Part shown: positions 17,024-28,186 of the stretch, one piece after another | How the letters are laid out: each line of letters begins with the position of its first letter | How positions within the stretch are numbered: position 1 is the first letter of the stretch | Source of the DNA: an uncultured Microbulbifer sp. | GTDB taxonomy: Bacteria; Pseudomonadota; Gammaproteobacteria; Pseudomonadales; Cellvibrionaceae | Direction: 5' to 3' | Assembly: GCF_947489355.1 (NCBI RefSeq) | Contig: NZ_CANLDD010000031.1 | Span: forward strand, 1-49,425 | Length of the DNA: 49,425 bases | Position numbers and translations under genes: made by a program | Notes under the pieces: generated by a model | What the model was told of the DNA's origin: nothing | What the model saw: the letters and a program-made list of their open reading frames with translations, nothing else | Database searches by the model: none

Positions 17024-18791
17024 TCTTTTGGCCTTTGATGGCCTGGCGCTTCTCCTGCAAATGGTGGTGGGCAGCACCGGCGCAATATTAATCGTGATGG
17101 CTTTTCGTAAGAAGCTAAGAACGCTTTTTGATGCGCGCGTTGCTTATGCTTTTTGGACAATCGTTCCTATTGCCATGTTTGCTTGCCTGATACCGGCAGG
17201 TATCCAAATCGGGGTTCCGACTGCACTGAACTTGGTGCCCTCAACTGAGATTAAGCAAGCTGCCAATGAGACACTTGTTACACCCGTTCAGGATAAGCAG
17301 GCCTTTCCGACAACTACTAAAGGTTTTATTGTAGAGGCTGGGTCCTCAATCCCGGCATTTTTGACATCGCTGATTTTGCCCATGTGGATTTTGGGCTTTG
17401 CTTTTAATGCAGGCGTCCTCGTTTACCGGCATTTCCGCTATGTGAAAGACAACAAGCTGTCCCGCAAGGGTGATGGTGATGTTTTTGTGGCAGAACATGA
17501 ATATGTTGGCCCTGCTGTGATCGGCTTTTTTACGCCCCGTATTATTGTGCCCTCAAACTTCGATCAACGATATTCTGCGCTCGAACAGCAGCTTATTTTG
17601 GCGCATGAACAGTCCCATATTCAAGCCGGAGACATGCGCGTTAACGCCTTCGCATTGATGCTGAAGTCGCTTAACTGGTTTAACCCGCTTGCTCATATTG
17701 CTTTTGCCTTGATGCGGGTTGACCAGGAACTTGCATGTGATGAACGGGTTATGCGCAGGCATGGCCGTCACCGTCAAACGTATGCAGAAACACTTCTAAA
17801 GTCCCAATTGATGTCGCAATCCGCACCCCTTGGGTGCACATGGATGCTTCACAGTATTCACCCTCTGAAACAACGCATTGCCAGCCTTGCAGGTAGAGAA
17901 ATGTCAGCCACGCGTCGTACCTTGGGAGTAATTGCAGTCATTGCTGTTGCCGCAACCTCTGGGACTGTTGCATGGGCTTCTCTTTCCAGCCATGTGGTCA
18001 CAATTGACCGAGAGGATTCAGAAGTAGTTGAACAGAACCAAAACGTTATTGCTTCCTTACCCGAAGAGGAAAAAGGCCGGGCACTGGTGAATGCAATCCT
18101 AAGACGCCAGGATGATGTGGCTCGCACTTATATCAAAGCAGGGACAGACGTCAATTATGTGCTCCGTGGAGACGGAACCCCGCTGGTTGCCGCTGCTTAC
18201 AGAAACAATGTCACGATAGCCAAGGCGCTTTTGGATGCCGGGGCCGATGTCAATAAACCTGTGCGTGGAGTTCGTAATCCACTGATCATCGCTGCTCAGA
18301 AAAATGATCTAGCTATGGTCAATCTGCTCGTTCGTCATGGCGCCAACATCAATAGCTATGTCCGTGGTGACGGTTCGCCGCTTGTGGTTGCTGCACGTCG
18401 TGGACATACACAGCTTGCCCGCTACCTGATTAATCATGGTGCCAACGTAAATCAACCTGTACCAGGAGATGGCAATCCATTGATTATGGCTGCACGCAAC
18501 GGTGATCTGACGATGGTCAGGATGCTGGTCGAGGCTGGTGCAGAAGTCGATGGATTTGTCCTCGGTGATGAAACGCCCCTGATCGGTGCTGCGCGCAATG
18601 GAAAGCTTGCAGTCGCGCAGTATCTTATTGATCGTGGTGCTGACGTTAATCTGAAAGTTAAAACAGATAACCCTGAACCACTTGCGCAGTACCGGTCTCC
18701 TCTCGGCCAGGCAGAATTGAAAGGCGGGCGTGCAATGGTCGCACTTTTGAAAAAAAATGGTGCCAAGAGCATTCTGGATCACGAAGACTAA
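17013..18791 (+). CDS. M56 (BlaR1-like) membrane metallopeptidase fused to ankyrin repeats
   Basis: This 592-residue protein is a probable signal-transducing membrane protease. The N-terminal half has hydrophobic helices (about residues 9-30, 45-68 and 110-135). It carries the zinc site HEQSH at residues 198-202, within LILAHEQSHIQAGDMR, then DQELACDERV with the downstream Glu/Asp ligand pattern of M56. Another hydrophobic segment follows near 305-325. From about residue 350 to the end there are six or so ankyrin repeats (motifs such as GTPLVAAA, LLDAGADVN, LLVRHGANIN, YLINHGANVN). In BlaR1 this position is a penicillin-binding sensor domain; here ankyrins replace it, so the ligand is probably a protein or unknown. 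The ATG at 17013 overlaps the end of the repressor gene. An effector-like hydrolase gene follows. Confidence 0.88.
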   Translation: MTIDLLAFDGLALLLQMVVGSTGAILIVMAFRKKLRTLFDARVAYAFWTIVPIAMFACLIPAGIQIGVPTALNLVPSTEIKQAANETLVTPVQDKQAFPTTTKGFIVEAGSSIPAFLTSLILPMWILGFAFNAGVLVYRHFRYVKDNKLSRKGDGDVFVAEHEYVGPAVIGFFTPRIIVPSNFDQRYSALEQQLILAHEQSHIQAGDMRVNAFALMLKSLNWFNPLAHIAFALMRVDQELACDERVMRRHGRHRQTYAETLLKSQLMSQSAPLGCTWMLHSIHPLKQRIASLAGREMSATRRTLGVIAVIAVAATSGTVAWASLSSHVVTIDREDSEVVEQNQNVIASLPEEEKGRALVNAILRRQDDVARTYIKAGTDVNYVLRGDGTPLVAAAYRNNVTIAKALLDAGADVNKPVRGVRNPLIIAAQKNDLAMVNLLVRHGANINSYVRGDGSPLVVAARRGHTQLARYLINHGANVNQPVPGDGNPLIMAARNGDLTMVRMLVEAGAEVDGFVLGDETPLIGAARNGKLAVAQYLIDRGADVNLKVKTDNPEPLAQYRSPLGQAELKGGRAMVALLKKNGAKSILDHED

Positions 18792-18878
18792 ACACCTTTT
18801 CCCGAGGTTTAGCTAACCAGGTCAAGCAATAAGAGCTGGTTGCCATACGAAAGCGTCGCAATCAAAAAAGTGGAATTT

Positions 18879-18890
18879 CCCATTAATGGG
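18879..18890. promoter_or_regulatory. 12-bp perfect palindrome before the serine hydrolase gene
   Basis: CCCATTAATGGG is perfectly self-complementary and lies 34 bp before the hydrolase ATG. It differs from the TTACA-type dyads in front of the repressor gene, so a BlaI site is unlikely. It may be an operator for another factor or chance. Confidence 0.3.
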
Positions 18891-18924
18891 CGCCATGCAC
18901 GGCAATCTTTGAAAGAGAATTACA

Positions 18925-20463
18925 ATGCACTACACGCTCGATATTTTAAAACAATGGGTGGGCATCATAGGTGCCATGGCAACCTTTTTGGCTATGCCTT
19001 TACATGCAGCAGAAAGTCATAATACCTTAAATGGCTTAATCGACAATTTGCGCCCACGCTATGTGGTTGGTGATGTTATGCCACGTTATACGCTGGCGGA
19101 CCGTATGGAGTATTATGGCGTACCGGGCGTGGCTATCGGTATTATCAAAGATGGCAAGCTTATTCACGCAGAAGGATTTGGTGTTCTGCAACGTGGTTCA
19201 GGGGAAAAGATAGACGGCCATACGCTTTTCTCCGCCGGCTCAGTTAGCAAGATTGCAACGGCAACGATATTGCTGAAAATGGATGCGGCCGGGTTGCTTG
19301 ATATTGACGGGAATATTACCCAGTACCTGAAGTCATGGCAGCTACCAAAGTCAGATAGACTGACCGATGATGGCGTATCGCTGCGCATGATCTTGTCCCA
19401 TACTGCGGGATTTAATATTCATGGTTTTGCTGATTTCCTTCCAGGTGAAGAACTGCCAACGGTAATAGAAACACTGAACGGGGTTAGCCCTGCCCAACAT
19501 GGCCCCCTAGAGTTTTTGTATAGACCTGGTAATCGGTATAAATATTCTGGCGGCGGGTATACGTTAGCGCAATTGGTCGCGACAGATATTACCGGTGAAA
19601 GCTATCCGGCTACCGCGAAGAAAATGCTATTTACTCCAATGGGTATGACCCGGAGCAATTTCACCAACCCGCTGCCCATGGACACCCAAAATGTGGCTAA
19701 AGCGCATAATGGGGACGGTAATCCTGTGGCCCTGCCACGCGGATATGAAGCGATGCCCGAAATGGCGGCATCAGGCCTATGGACCAGTGCACATGATTTA
19801 GGGACATTAACCGCGGCCCTGATCAATAGCTTTCGCACAAAGCATGGTTTTCTACCGCGAGACCTGGCTGTAGACATGATGACTAAGGTTACGCCTAGCA
19901 AACATGGAATGGGGCCAATGATTGATGGTAGCTCACAAGACCTGATCTTTCATCACGGCGGTGCAAATAATAGCTATAGAGCATGGATCGAAGGCAATCT
20001 GGCAACTGGTGATGGACTTGTTATTTTAACCAATGGTGCGCGGGGTAATGATCTAATTATTGAAATCAGAAATTCAGCAGCAGATGTGTTTGATTGGTCG
20101 CATAATCGGCCAGTATATATCTCAAGGCTTGAAATTGGTGCGGAACAATTGGCCAGTTTCGAGGGCGCATACAGGCCAAGTGATAGTTTTCCTCTTTCGA
20201 TGCGAGAGCAAATGGTTGGCAGGTTCTTCGATGCAACAGTTCAGATCGCCTTGAAAGACGGCGGCCTTCAAATTAGCCGTCGGGGCAGCGATCGCTGGCA
20301 GCAGCTTATCCCGACAGGGCCAAACCGCTTTATGTTCCCTGCCTTTGCGCAGCGGATCGGCATGGTCGAACTCACATTTCATCGAAATGCAAGGCGTCAA
20401 ACCAAAGAAATGTCACTGACAGTGCCGAGTGCAACTTCATATTATCAGCGTATCGAAGAATAG
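18925..20463 (+). CDS. Secreted serine hydrolase of the beta-lactamase (class C-like) family
   Basis: This is a 512-residue exported enzyme of the beta-lactamase/penicillin-binding-protein fold (PF00144). A signal peptide occupies about residues 1-29 (GIIGAMATFLAMPLHAAES). The nucleophile motif SxxK is SVSK at 106-109. The second motif is YSG at 207-209, where true class C enzymes usually have YAN. The third is HHGG in LIFHHGGANNSY near 338. A C-terminal extension of about 120 residues follows. The family includes beta-lactamases, D-amino-acid peptidases and esterases, so a drug-hydrolysing role is not proved. Placed 133 bp after the M56 gene, it is probably the output of that regulatory pair. 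A 12-bp palindrome CCCATTAATGGG (18879-18890) lies in the gap. GAAAGAG precedes the ATG. Confidence 0.88.
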   Translation: MHYTLDILKQWVGIIGAMATFLAMPLHAAESHNTLNGLIDNLRPRYVVGDVMPRYTLADRMEYYGVPGVAIGIIKDGKLIHAEGFGVLQRGSGEKIDGHTLFSAGSVSKIATATILLKMDAAGLLDIDGNITQYLKSWQLPKSDRLTDDGVSLRMILSHTAGFNIHGFADFLPGEELPTVIETLNGVSPAQHGPLEFLYRPGNRYKYSGGGYTLAQLVATDITGESYPATAKKMLFTPMGMTRSNFTNPLPMDTQNVAKAHNGDGNPVALPRGYEAMPEMAASGLWTSAHDLGTLTAALINSFRTKHGFLPRDLAVDMMTKVTPSKHGMGPMIDGSSQDLIFHHGGANNSYRAWIEGNLATGDGLVILTNGARGNDLIIEIRNSAADVFDWSHNRPVYISRLEIGAEQLASFEGAYRPSDSFPLSMREQMVGRFFDATVQIALKDGGLQISRRGSDRWQQLIPTGPNRFMFPAFAQRIGMVELTFHRNARRQTKEMSLTVPSATSYYQRIEE

Positions 20464-20935
20464 ATTTTGTAGATTAGATGGGTTGAAATTTGCAGTTGAT
20501 ATAGGTTTTTGGAGCGGCTTCAACCCTCTCTTTCTGCCTGGTCACAAATACGCTAGAGGTGTGGCAAGTCATTCTTGGGGAGTAATTCGAGAATACTATC
20601 GTTGCTGATTGCGATATTCTTGAATTCGATAGTTGTGGGCGCAGGTTCAGAAATTACACTTCTTAAATAGGACGACGTATTGAGGGACTGTGAAATGTGC
20701 CCCGAAATGGTTGTTCTGCCTCGTTCTGGCACCTTTAAGGCAAGAGGGGAGCATACCCCTCTTCAAAAATCTTATGAGGCATAGATGCCGATTACGAGCG
20801 TACAGGGATGTATTCACAGCGCATCCTGGGGGAGGGGTATTCTTTCCTTCCGATCCGGCAGTATATCGCGCTGCTTTACAAGCCATTACCGTCTTTTCGC
20901 CTTCCCTGGCAGTGTCACGGACTAACTACTCAAGA
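20464..20935. other. Convergent spacer with a terminator-like hairpin
   Basis: This 472-bp region lies between the serine hydrolase and S46 peptidase genes, which converge. A perfect 8-bp stem with a six-base loop, AAGAGGGG-AGCATA-CCCCTCTT, lies at 20742-20763. It lacks a U-rich tail on the plus strand. On the minus strand the T run precedes the stem rather than following it. It may still act as a two-way stop for transcription. No gene is recognisable. Confidence 0.5.
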
Positions 20936-23161
<2,226 letters not shown>

Positions 23162-23329
23162 AATTACTCTGAAATTCCTAAATTAAGGGAGACTTTGACT
23201 GAGAGCTTACTCAATATTCCGGCAGGCCATCCGCTAAAACAGCATTAGGATACATTGTATCAAAATGCCATTGTACCCTCGCCCACCGGATAGATCCTCT
23301 GAAGGAGAAACATGCATCGATAACCGGAA

Positions 23330-23660
23330 AGATTAATGCGACAAGCAGCAGAAGCGGAGCGGAATCAGCGCCACTTCCAACCTGACTACCTGGTGCAAAA
23401 GCTGCCAGGGATAAACAGGGTCAGCCAACCTGTCATAATTGACATTAAGCCTATAAGCCATCTCAGCCGACACAAGAGCTGCCTATTCTATGGAAGCCTG
23501 TGGATAATTGTGGCTCTGGGCCTCTGGCGGCATCAGAAGCTGGCACTCGACCAGCATACCCTCGTGACAACGCCGTCTGCAAATCCCGGGTCACCTCACT
23601 GTATAGGAGGCAGGCCTTCTTATGATTCACCTGCAGCCCCTTCCGGCGCCCGGTCAATTG
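23330..23660 (-). pseudogene. Decayed IS3-type OrfB transposase remnant
   Basis: The minus strand carries short stretches resembling IS3-family OrfB, but in different frames: RRKGLQVNHKKACLLYSE (compare the usual VNHKRVYRLYRE block), then PEPQLSTGFHRI (compare the W-S-M-D-F block), then YRLNVNYDR and LLHQVVRLE (compare LNVIDDFNRE and the RVIRALE block). Several frameshifts and stops separate them, so this cannot encode a working transposase. The assignment rests on pattern and order rather than on a clean match. The rest of the spacer 23162-23749 shows no other feature I recognise. Confidence 0.4.
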
Positions 23661-23749
23661 AACAATCCCACTTCGGCAATATTGGATTAGTAATCATCTG
23701 CCACAAGTAAATCAGGAATAAGCACATATCCCAGGAAGAATTGCTTTGC

Positions 23750-24235
23750 TTATAAAGTTATTTCAACCCAGCTACTCCCCGGCTTTAAGGTATAGCTTTG
23801 CATTTTTCCATTGTAGTTTACATTAATCGTATTGATTTGATCCTGCTCTATTTCCATTAGCATGGATTGCCGTAACTCGAATTTTCCAGGGCGGACACCA
23901 GCCAGGGGGACTTCCTGATAAATCCAGATATCATGTACATCCGCTTCCATACCCACCCACTGTGGGTGCAGCACATCACCATTGCCATCGCTAACCTGAA
24001 AACGGGCATTTACATAGCCCTCCATCTGTTTTTGTGCGTCCTTTAACGTTTTACTGGCACTGAGCGACAGCGCCTTCTCGATATCGGCAACAAAAAAACG
24101 ATGGGAAATCTCTAATGTTTGCGCACGTTCATTCAGTGAAATTTCAGTCAAGCCGAAGTGATAGCGGTGGGCTTTTGTGTGCAGCGCAAACATCAGCATC
24201 CCCATAATCAATATCAGGGATAAAGGGTTTTTCAT
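23750..24235 (-). CDS. DUF6702-type small exported protein
   Basis: This is a 161-residue protein with a hydrophobic signal peptide (about residues 4-22, LSLILIMGMLMFALHTKA). The mature part begins HRYHFGLTEISLN and contains ISHRFFVADIEKAL, a pattern seen in the DUF6702 family of small beta-rich periplasmic proteins. Their biochemical role is unknown. It lies 103 bp downstream of the M1 peptidase gene on the same strand. I recall this pairing in other Gammaproteobacteria and Bacteroidetes, which suggests a functional partnership. The ATG at 24235 was chosen because it precedes the signal peptide directly; the longer open frame adds 23 residues without signal character. Confidence 0.75.
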   Translation of the reverse strand: MKNPLSLILIMGMLMFALHTKAHRYHFGLTEISLNERAQTLEISHRFFVADIEKALSLSASKTLKDAQKQMEGYVNARFQVSDGNGDVLHPQWVGMEADVHDIWIYQEVPLAGVRPGKFELRQSMLMEIEQDQINTINVNYNGKMQSYTLKPGSSWVEITL

Positions 24236-24338
24236 GTTAATCACCGGGGTTTGGTAGACTGTGGCCAATCCAAATTTGAAAGTCAAAAGGGGGCGGGTCG
24301 ACACAAAATAGTGGCAAACTGCGCCCCTCTTAATGGGC

Positions 24339-26702
24339 TTAGCCCGCCTCTTTTAACTCGACATCCCAGTCTTTCATCAGGTTGCGCTTCTTTTCATCCT
24401 TAAACAGTTCCAGGCGCGACTTGATAATACGGCGCGGGTAAAAATTATTCTCCACGTTTACATCCGCGGTTTCCCAATAGGGGTCCAGTATCACCTGCTT
24501 GAGCCTCTTGCTTTTGTCGCGTACCAGCAGCTTGGAAGTCTTTTTAGCATTGCGCGCCCAGATCTCGGCTGGTATGCGCAGGTCTTCAACACTCCCATCT
24601 TCGTACTCCAGGCGTAAGAATAAGGGCATCACCAAGCCACCGATATTGCTGAAATCCAGCACATAGACATTACTCTCTACCTTAAGTAAGTCCTTTTCCC
24701 AGTCCTCCAACCCTTCGAGCTTGCCCTGATAACTATTGCGGTCGGCATTGGAAACATCAAATTCGTCGTGCTTGTTATAGAAGTCTTCGAGCTCGGGTTT
24801 GGCGTCAACAATACGAGGTAATTTTCTCGCACGGTTTTCAATAGCCGTCACTGTCTTCGGCTCACGTTCACGCTGAGCCCGCTTCCACGGTCCTTCTACT
24901 TCAGGATTCTTGGTGCCTACGGTGTAGTGGTGCACCGCGTCGAGGCTGATATCCACATTGTCAGTGGTATAAAACCAGCCGCGCCAGAACCAGTCCAGAT
25001 CCATACCCGAGGCATCCTCCATGGTGCGAAAGAAATCTGCTGGCATTGGTCGCTTGAATTTCCAGCGCTGGGCATATTCACGGAATGCAAAATCGAACAG
25101 CTCGCGCCCCATGATGGATTCACGCAAAATATTCAGTGCCGTTGCGGGCTTGCCGTAGGCGTTATTGCCAAATTGAAGAATCGATTCCGAATTGGTCATA
25201 ATCGGAACCTGATTCTCGCTTTTCATATATTCAACAATTTTTCTCGCATCACCACGACGGGACGGATATTTCTCTTCCCATTCCTGCTCAGCCAAAAATT
25301 GCACGAAGGTGTTGAGCCCTTCATCCATCCAGGTCCACTGGCGCTCATCCGAGTTGATGATCATCGGATAGTAGTTGTGTCCCACCTCGTGAATGATGAC
25401 CGAGATAAGTCCATACTTTGTGCGGCGGGAATAGGTGCGCTTGCTGCGATCCTCCTCATCGATTTCCGGGCGCGGACCATTGAAGGTGATCATCGGGTAT
25501 TCCATCCCACCCACAGGACCGTTGACTGAAATAGATACCGGATAGGGATAGTCAAAGCTGTAGCGATTGTACACATCGATTGTATGTATAATGGACTCGG
25601 TGGAATACTTGTCCCACAGCGGCGTGCCCTCTTCGGGATAAAAAGACATCGCTATGGTGTCGGTGCCACCCTTCTTATAACCTTGCGCATCCCACAAGAA
25701 TTTGCGCGAGGACGCCCAGGAAAAGTCGCGGACATTTTCTGCCTCAAAAACCCAGGTCTTACGCTTGCTAGAACGGCGCTTTTCGTTCTCCAGCGCCTCT
25801 TCCTTAGTGACGATCATCACCGGCTTCGAAGCGGTGTGCGCCTTCCTCAGGCGTTCACGTTGTTGCGTGGTGAGCACATCCTTTGGATTCTGCAGAACGC
25901 CAGTGGCAGCAACAATGTGATCGTTCGGTACGTCGATGGCTACGCGATAATTACCGAACTCCAAAGCGAACTCCCCGCGTCCGAGAAACTGCTTATTCTG
26001 CCAGCCACTTACATCGTTATAGGCGGCCATACGGGGGAACCACTGGGCTATTTCGTACAGGTAATTATCATCGCGCTCAAAGTACTCATAGCCAGAACGG
26101 CCCCCAAGTGCTTTCTGCTCAATCACGTTGTACGCCCAGTCAACCTGAAAGCGCACATTAGCGCCCGAAGCCAGTGGTTGCGGCAGGTCAATTCGCATAC
26201 CTGTATCGACAATTGTGTAGGGAAGGTCGCGGCCCCTATTATCAGCCACCTTGGTAATCTGGTATCCTCCAGGAAACTCACTAGATACGACTGCCCGGCG
26301 AAAGCTTCCGAAAGGGATAGTATCTGGCGCAATGGATTCCAGATTCACCGCTGCCGCCAAATTACCGGCAGAATCCGGTTTGAAGCGGTTTTGGTCCAGC
26401 TGCAGCCACAAATAGCGCAGGGTATCCGGAGAATTATTGGTGTAAGTCACTGTCTCAGAAGCGATGATCAGTTGCTTATCATCATCCAGGGAAACCTTGA
26501 TATCGTAATCCGCCTGCTGCTGCCAATAGGCGTGCCCTGGCGCACCCGAAGCTGCTCGATAGGCATTTGGCGTGGGCAAAAGCGCTTCCAGCTGACGAAA
26601 CTTGTCTCCGGTGATATTCAGGGGGTCCGCGGCAAAGCTCTCGGCAATGCCGGACATGACAAGTAGTGCCGCTCCCAGGCGGCCGAGTAGATGTCTGTTC
26701 AT
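24339..26702 (-). CDS. M1 family zinc metallopeptidase (aminopeptidase-like)
   Basis: This 787-residue exported peptidase has a signal peptide at about 1-24 (LLGRLGAALLVMSGIAESFA). The gluzincin site HEVGH is at residues 438-442, with the third zinc ligand Glu 461 in MDEGLN, which gives the HEXXH-X18-E spacing of family M1. GGMEYP upstream corresponds to the GxMEN exopeptidase motif that binds the substrate N terminus. The beta-sandwich N-terminal domain (about 60-270) is present. The C-terminal 200 residues are charged and less conserved. It probably trims peptides in the periplasm. It is followed by a DUF6702 gene and lies in the same stretch as an S46 peptidase, suggesting a protein-scavenging neighbourhood. 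Confidence 0.92.
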   Translation of the reverse strand: MNRHLLGRLGAALLVMSGIAESFAADPLNITGDKFRQLEALLPTPNAYRAASGAPGHAYWQQQADYDIKVSLDDDKQLIIASETVTYTNNSPDTLRYLWLQLDQNRFKPDSAGNLAAAVNLESIAPDTIPFGSFRRAVVSSEFPGGYQITKVADNRGRDLPYTIVDTGMRIDLPQPLASGANVRFQVDWAYNVIEQKALGGRSGYEYFERDDNYLYEIAQWFPRMAAYNDVSGWQNKQFLGRGEFALEFGNYRVAIDVPNDHIVAATGVLQNPKDVLTTQQRERLRKAHTASKPVMIVTKEEALENEKRRSSKRKTWVFEAENVRDFSWASSRKFLWDAQGYKKGGTDTIAMSFYPEEGTPLWDKYSTESIIHTIDVYNRYSFDYPYPVSISVNGPVGGMEYPMITFNGPRPEIDEEDRSKRTYSRRTKYGLISVIIHEVGHNYYPMIINSDERQWTWMDEGLNTFVQFLAEQEWEEKYPSRRGDARKIVEYMKSENQVPIMTNSESILQFGNNAYGKPATALNILRESIMGRELFDFAFREYAQRWKFKRPMPADFFRTMEDASGMDLDWFWRGWFYTTDNVDISLDAVHHYTVGTKNPEVEGPWKRAQREREPKTVTAIENRARKLPRIVDAKPELEDFYNKHDEFDVSNADRNSYQGKLEGLEDWEKDLLKVESNVYVLDFSNIGGLVMPLFLRLEYEDGSVEDLRIPAEIWARNAKKTSKLLVRDKSKRLKQVILDPYWETADVNVENNFYPRRIIKSRLELFKDEKKRNLMKDWDVELKEAG

Positions 26703-26884
26703 TGATTTACTTCAGGTTGCAACTAAGCGCAGTTTAGGTATGCACTGTCTTTGAGAAAGTTATTGTCAAATTTACCGCAGGTGATTCCGTCTCAGGAGAC
26801 CAAATAGTGATGCTTCTAACCCGCCAATATTTTAAAAATTGTTGCTTTTCAGCTTGTTGGCAAAAAGCATAGGGGCCTGCTCTA

Positions 26885-27560
26885 TCAGCCATCCCCCAGT
26901 GCACCGATCCAGGAAGACTCCATCCTATCCCAGTCCCGCTTCTTCCAATCTATTACCTCTATCCGGCTTTTCATCGTGTCATCAAGTTCCAGAACGGTCA
27001 AGACCTTGTCCGCCTTGTTAAACCCGAATACACCCTGCTCGCTGATAAAAATTCCCTGCCTTCTTCCAACTCCAGCACCACGGATCAGAGAAAAAATCCT
27101 TTCATAATCAGGAGCATACCTGGAAGCAAAGTGCCAATTGCAGCTGTGATAACCCTCGCCACTGTTCTCCAAGCGGATATAACCACACTCAGGAAGCGGT
27201 TCCTGTTTATTCGCCGGCGCGGTAGAGTTGGCTGTTCATGCTGGTGACCAGAGGCAATCTGGAAGTCAATCGCTCCCGATGCGACCTTGTTTTATCATTT
27301 GAGGTAGTTTTTCTTTGCCGTTGCCCCAAAATAAGAGAAAACAGCGTAGATTTCCCAAATCTTGGGGGCCATAGAGGTCAGACTTGTTTGCCACCACCAG
27401 ATCGGCCACCGCCAACTGCTGGCAAATAGTCTCACCGCGCCGGTAGCGTTCATCCTCAATACACCCCGCATCGACCAGCGTACTAATAAGATCAAAAGTA
27501 TCCAGACAGGGTGTGGGCTAAGCTGTGATATGAGATAGATTTGGACCTTTGGAAAATCCT
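26885..27560 (-). pseudogene. Broken CobW/COG0523 family GTPase gene
   Basis: Two blocks of a CobW-type metallochaperone remain in different frames. The upstream block (about 27266-27505) reads DTFDLISTLVDAGC, then GETICQQLAVADLVVANKSD with the GTP-binding NKSD, and ends at TGA. The downstream block (26885 to about 27235) reads GEGYHSCNWHFASR and GIFISEQGVFGFNKADK, which is the CobW C-terminal domain. The N-terminal Walker A (GGFLGAGKTT in relatives) and the CxCC metal motif are missing altogether. A further frame change lies near 27520. The gene is therefore dead, truncated probably by the mobile DNA immediately upstream. CobW proteins of the ZigA type are often zinc-starvation genes under Zur; zur lies 13 kb away here. 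Confidence 0.75.
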
Positions 27561-27724
27561 TGAATATTATGCCAATGTCTAGATACTTATTTACCAATTT
27601 GTAGGTAGTAGTAAGCGGCTAAGCACAACCGCTTTGCATTTTTGGCGTGACATGACAGATTTGCCCCTTTCTACCCCATTTTGTGGTCCCGGAAAATAGT
27701 GTCATTATCTTGAACTAGTCCAAA

Positions 27725-27985
27725 AGAGAGACCCCTGGCTTTGCCGGGGAGGCACAGCAACTCCAGTGTGTGAGCCGCCAAGCAACACACAAAGGAGTCT
27801 CCATGAGACAAGTGGACAGTTTAAGTCACACGAAATGGGAGTGTAAGTACCATATAACTTTTATCACAAAAGTATCGTAGACAGGCAGCCCCCTTTGGGG
27901 GCCCAAGGAACGTTAGTTCCGTACAGACCGCCTTGAACGTTTCACGTTTAAAGCCACCGGCTTCGCCGGTGTCTATTTACTGAGT
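27725..27985 (+). mobile_element. Internally deleted IS200/IS605-like element
   Basis: Both ends of an IS200-type element appear to be present, with almost all of the transposase gene lost. The left end has the bulged hairpin CCCCTGGCTTTGCCGGGG (27732-27749, seven pairs with one unpaired T), like the ends recognised by TnpA. Next come an AAAGGAG ribosome site and the first 25 codons of tnpA. Then follow the hairpin GCCCCCTTTGGGGGC (27888-27902) and the right-end hairpin CACCGGCTTCGCCGGTG (27955-27971). Outer boundaries are approximate, since these elements have no terminal inverted repeats. It could be mobilised only by a related TnpA elsewhere. Confidence 0.7.
27803..27880 (+). pseudogene. 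tnpA: tnpA fragment of an IS200-like element
   Basis: The frame gives MRQVDSLSHTKWECKYHITF and five more residues before TAG. This matches the N terminus of IS200-type Y1 transposases, where SLSHSKWDCKYHVVFIPK is usual. The catalytic HUH and Tyr regions are absent, so the product is not functional. AAAGGAG stands eight bases before the ATG. Confidence 0.75.
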
Positions 27986-28054
27986 CAGTTGCCTGTAGTG
28001 CTATATCGTTTATCTCTTTGCGGAGAAAAAGTGCGAAGCCTACTGGCAACTGAC
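27984..28054 (+). repeat. 15-bp inverted repeat at the edge of the AT-rich island
   Basis: GTCAGTTGCCTGTAG (27984-27998) and CTACTGGCAACTGAC (28040-28054) are inverted copies with one mismatch, separated by 41 bases. CGCTTTTTCT follows at once, so on the plus strand this could act as a large-loop terminator. It may instead be the edge of another small element. The remaining bases to 28186 are AT-rich and presumably hold the promoter of the next operon. Confidence 0.5.
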
Positions 28055-28186
28055 CGCTTTTTCTACTGCTAAAGATATGCACTTAGAAGTTGAATTTGGG
28101 CTTCATTTATTCATGACATTTGTCACTTACTTCAAACGATAACTTATTAGATGATATAGTGAATTTCAGTTAACTTGGTTATTTAT

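Noticed and set aside
27888..27902. GC-rich hairpin read as a transcription terminator
   Set aside because: It has no following T run and fits better as an internal hairpin of the IS200-like element.
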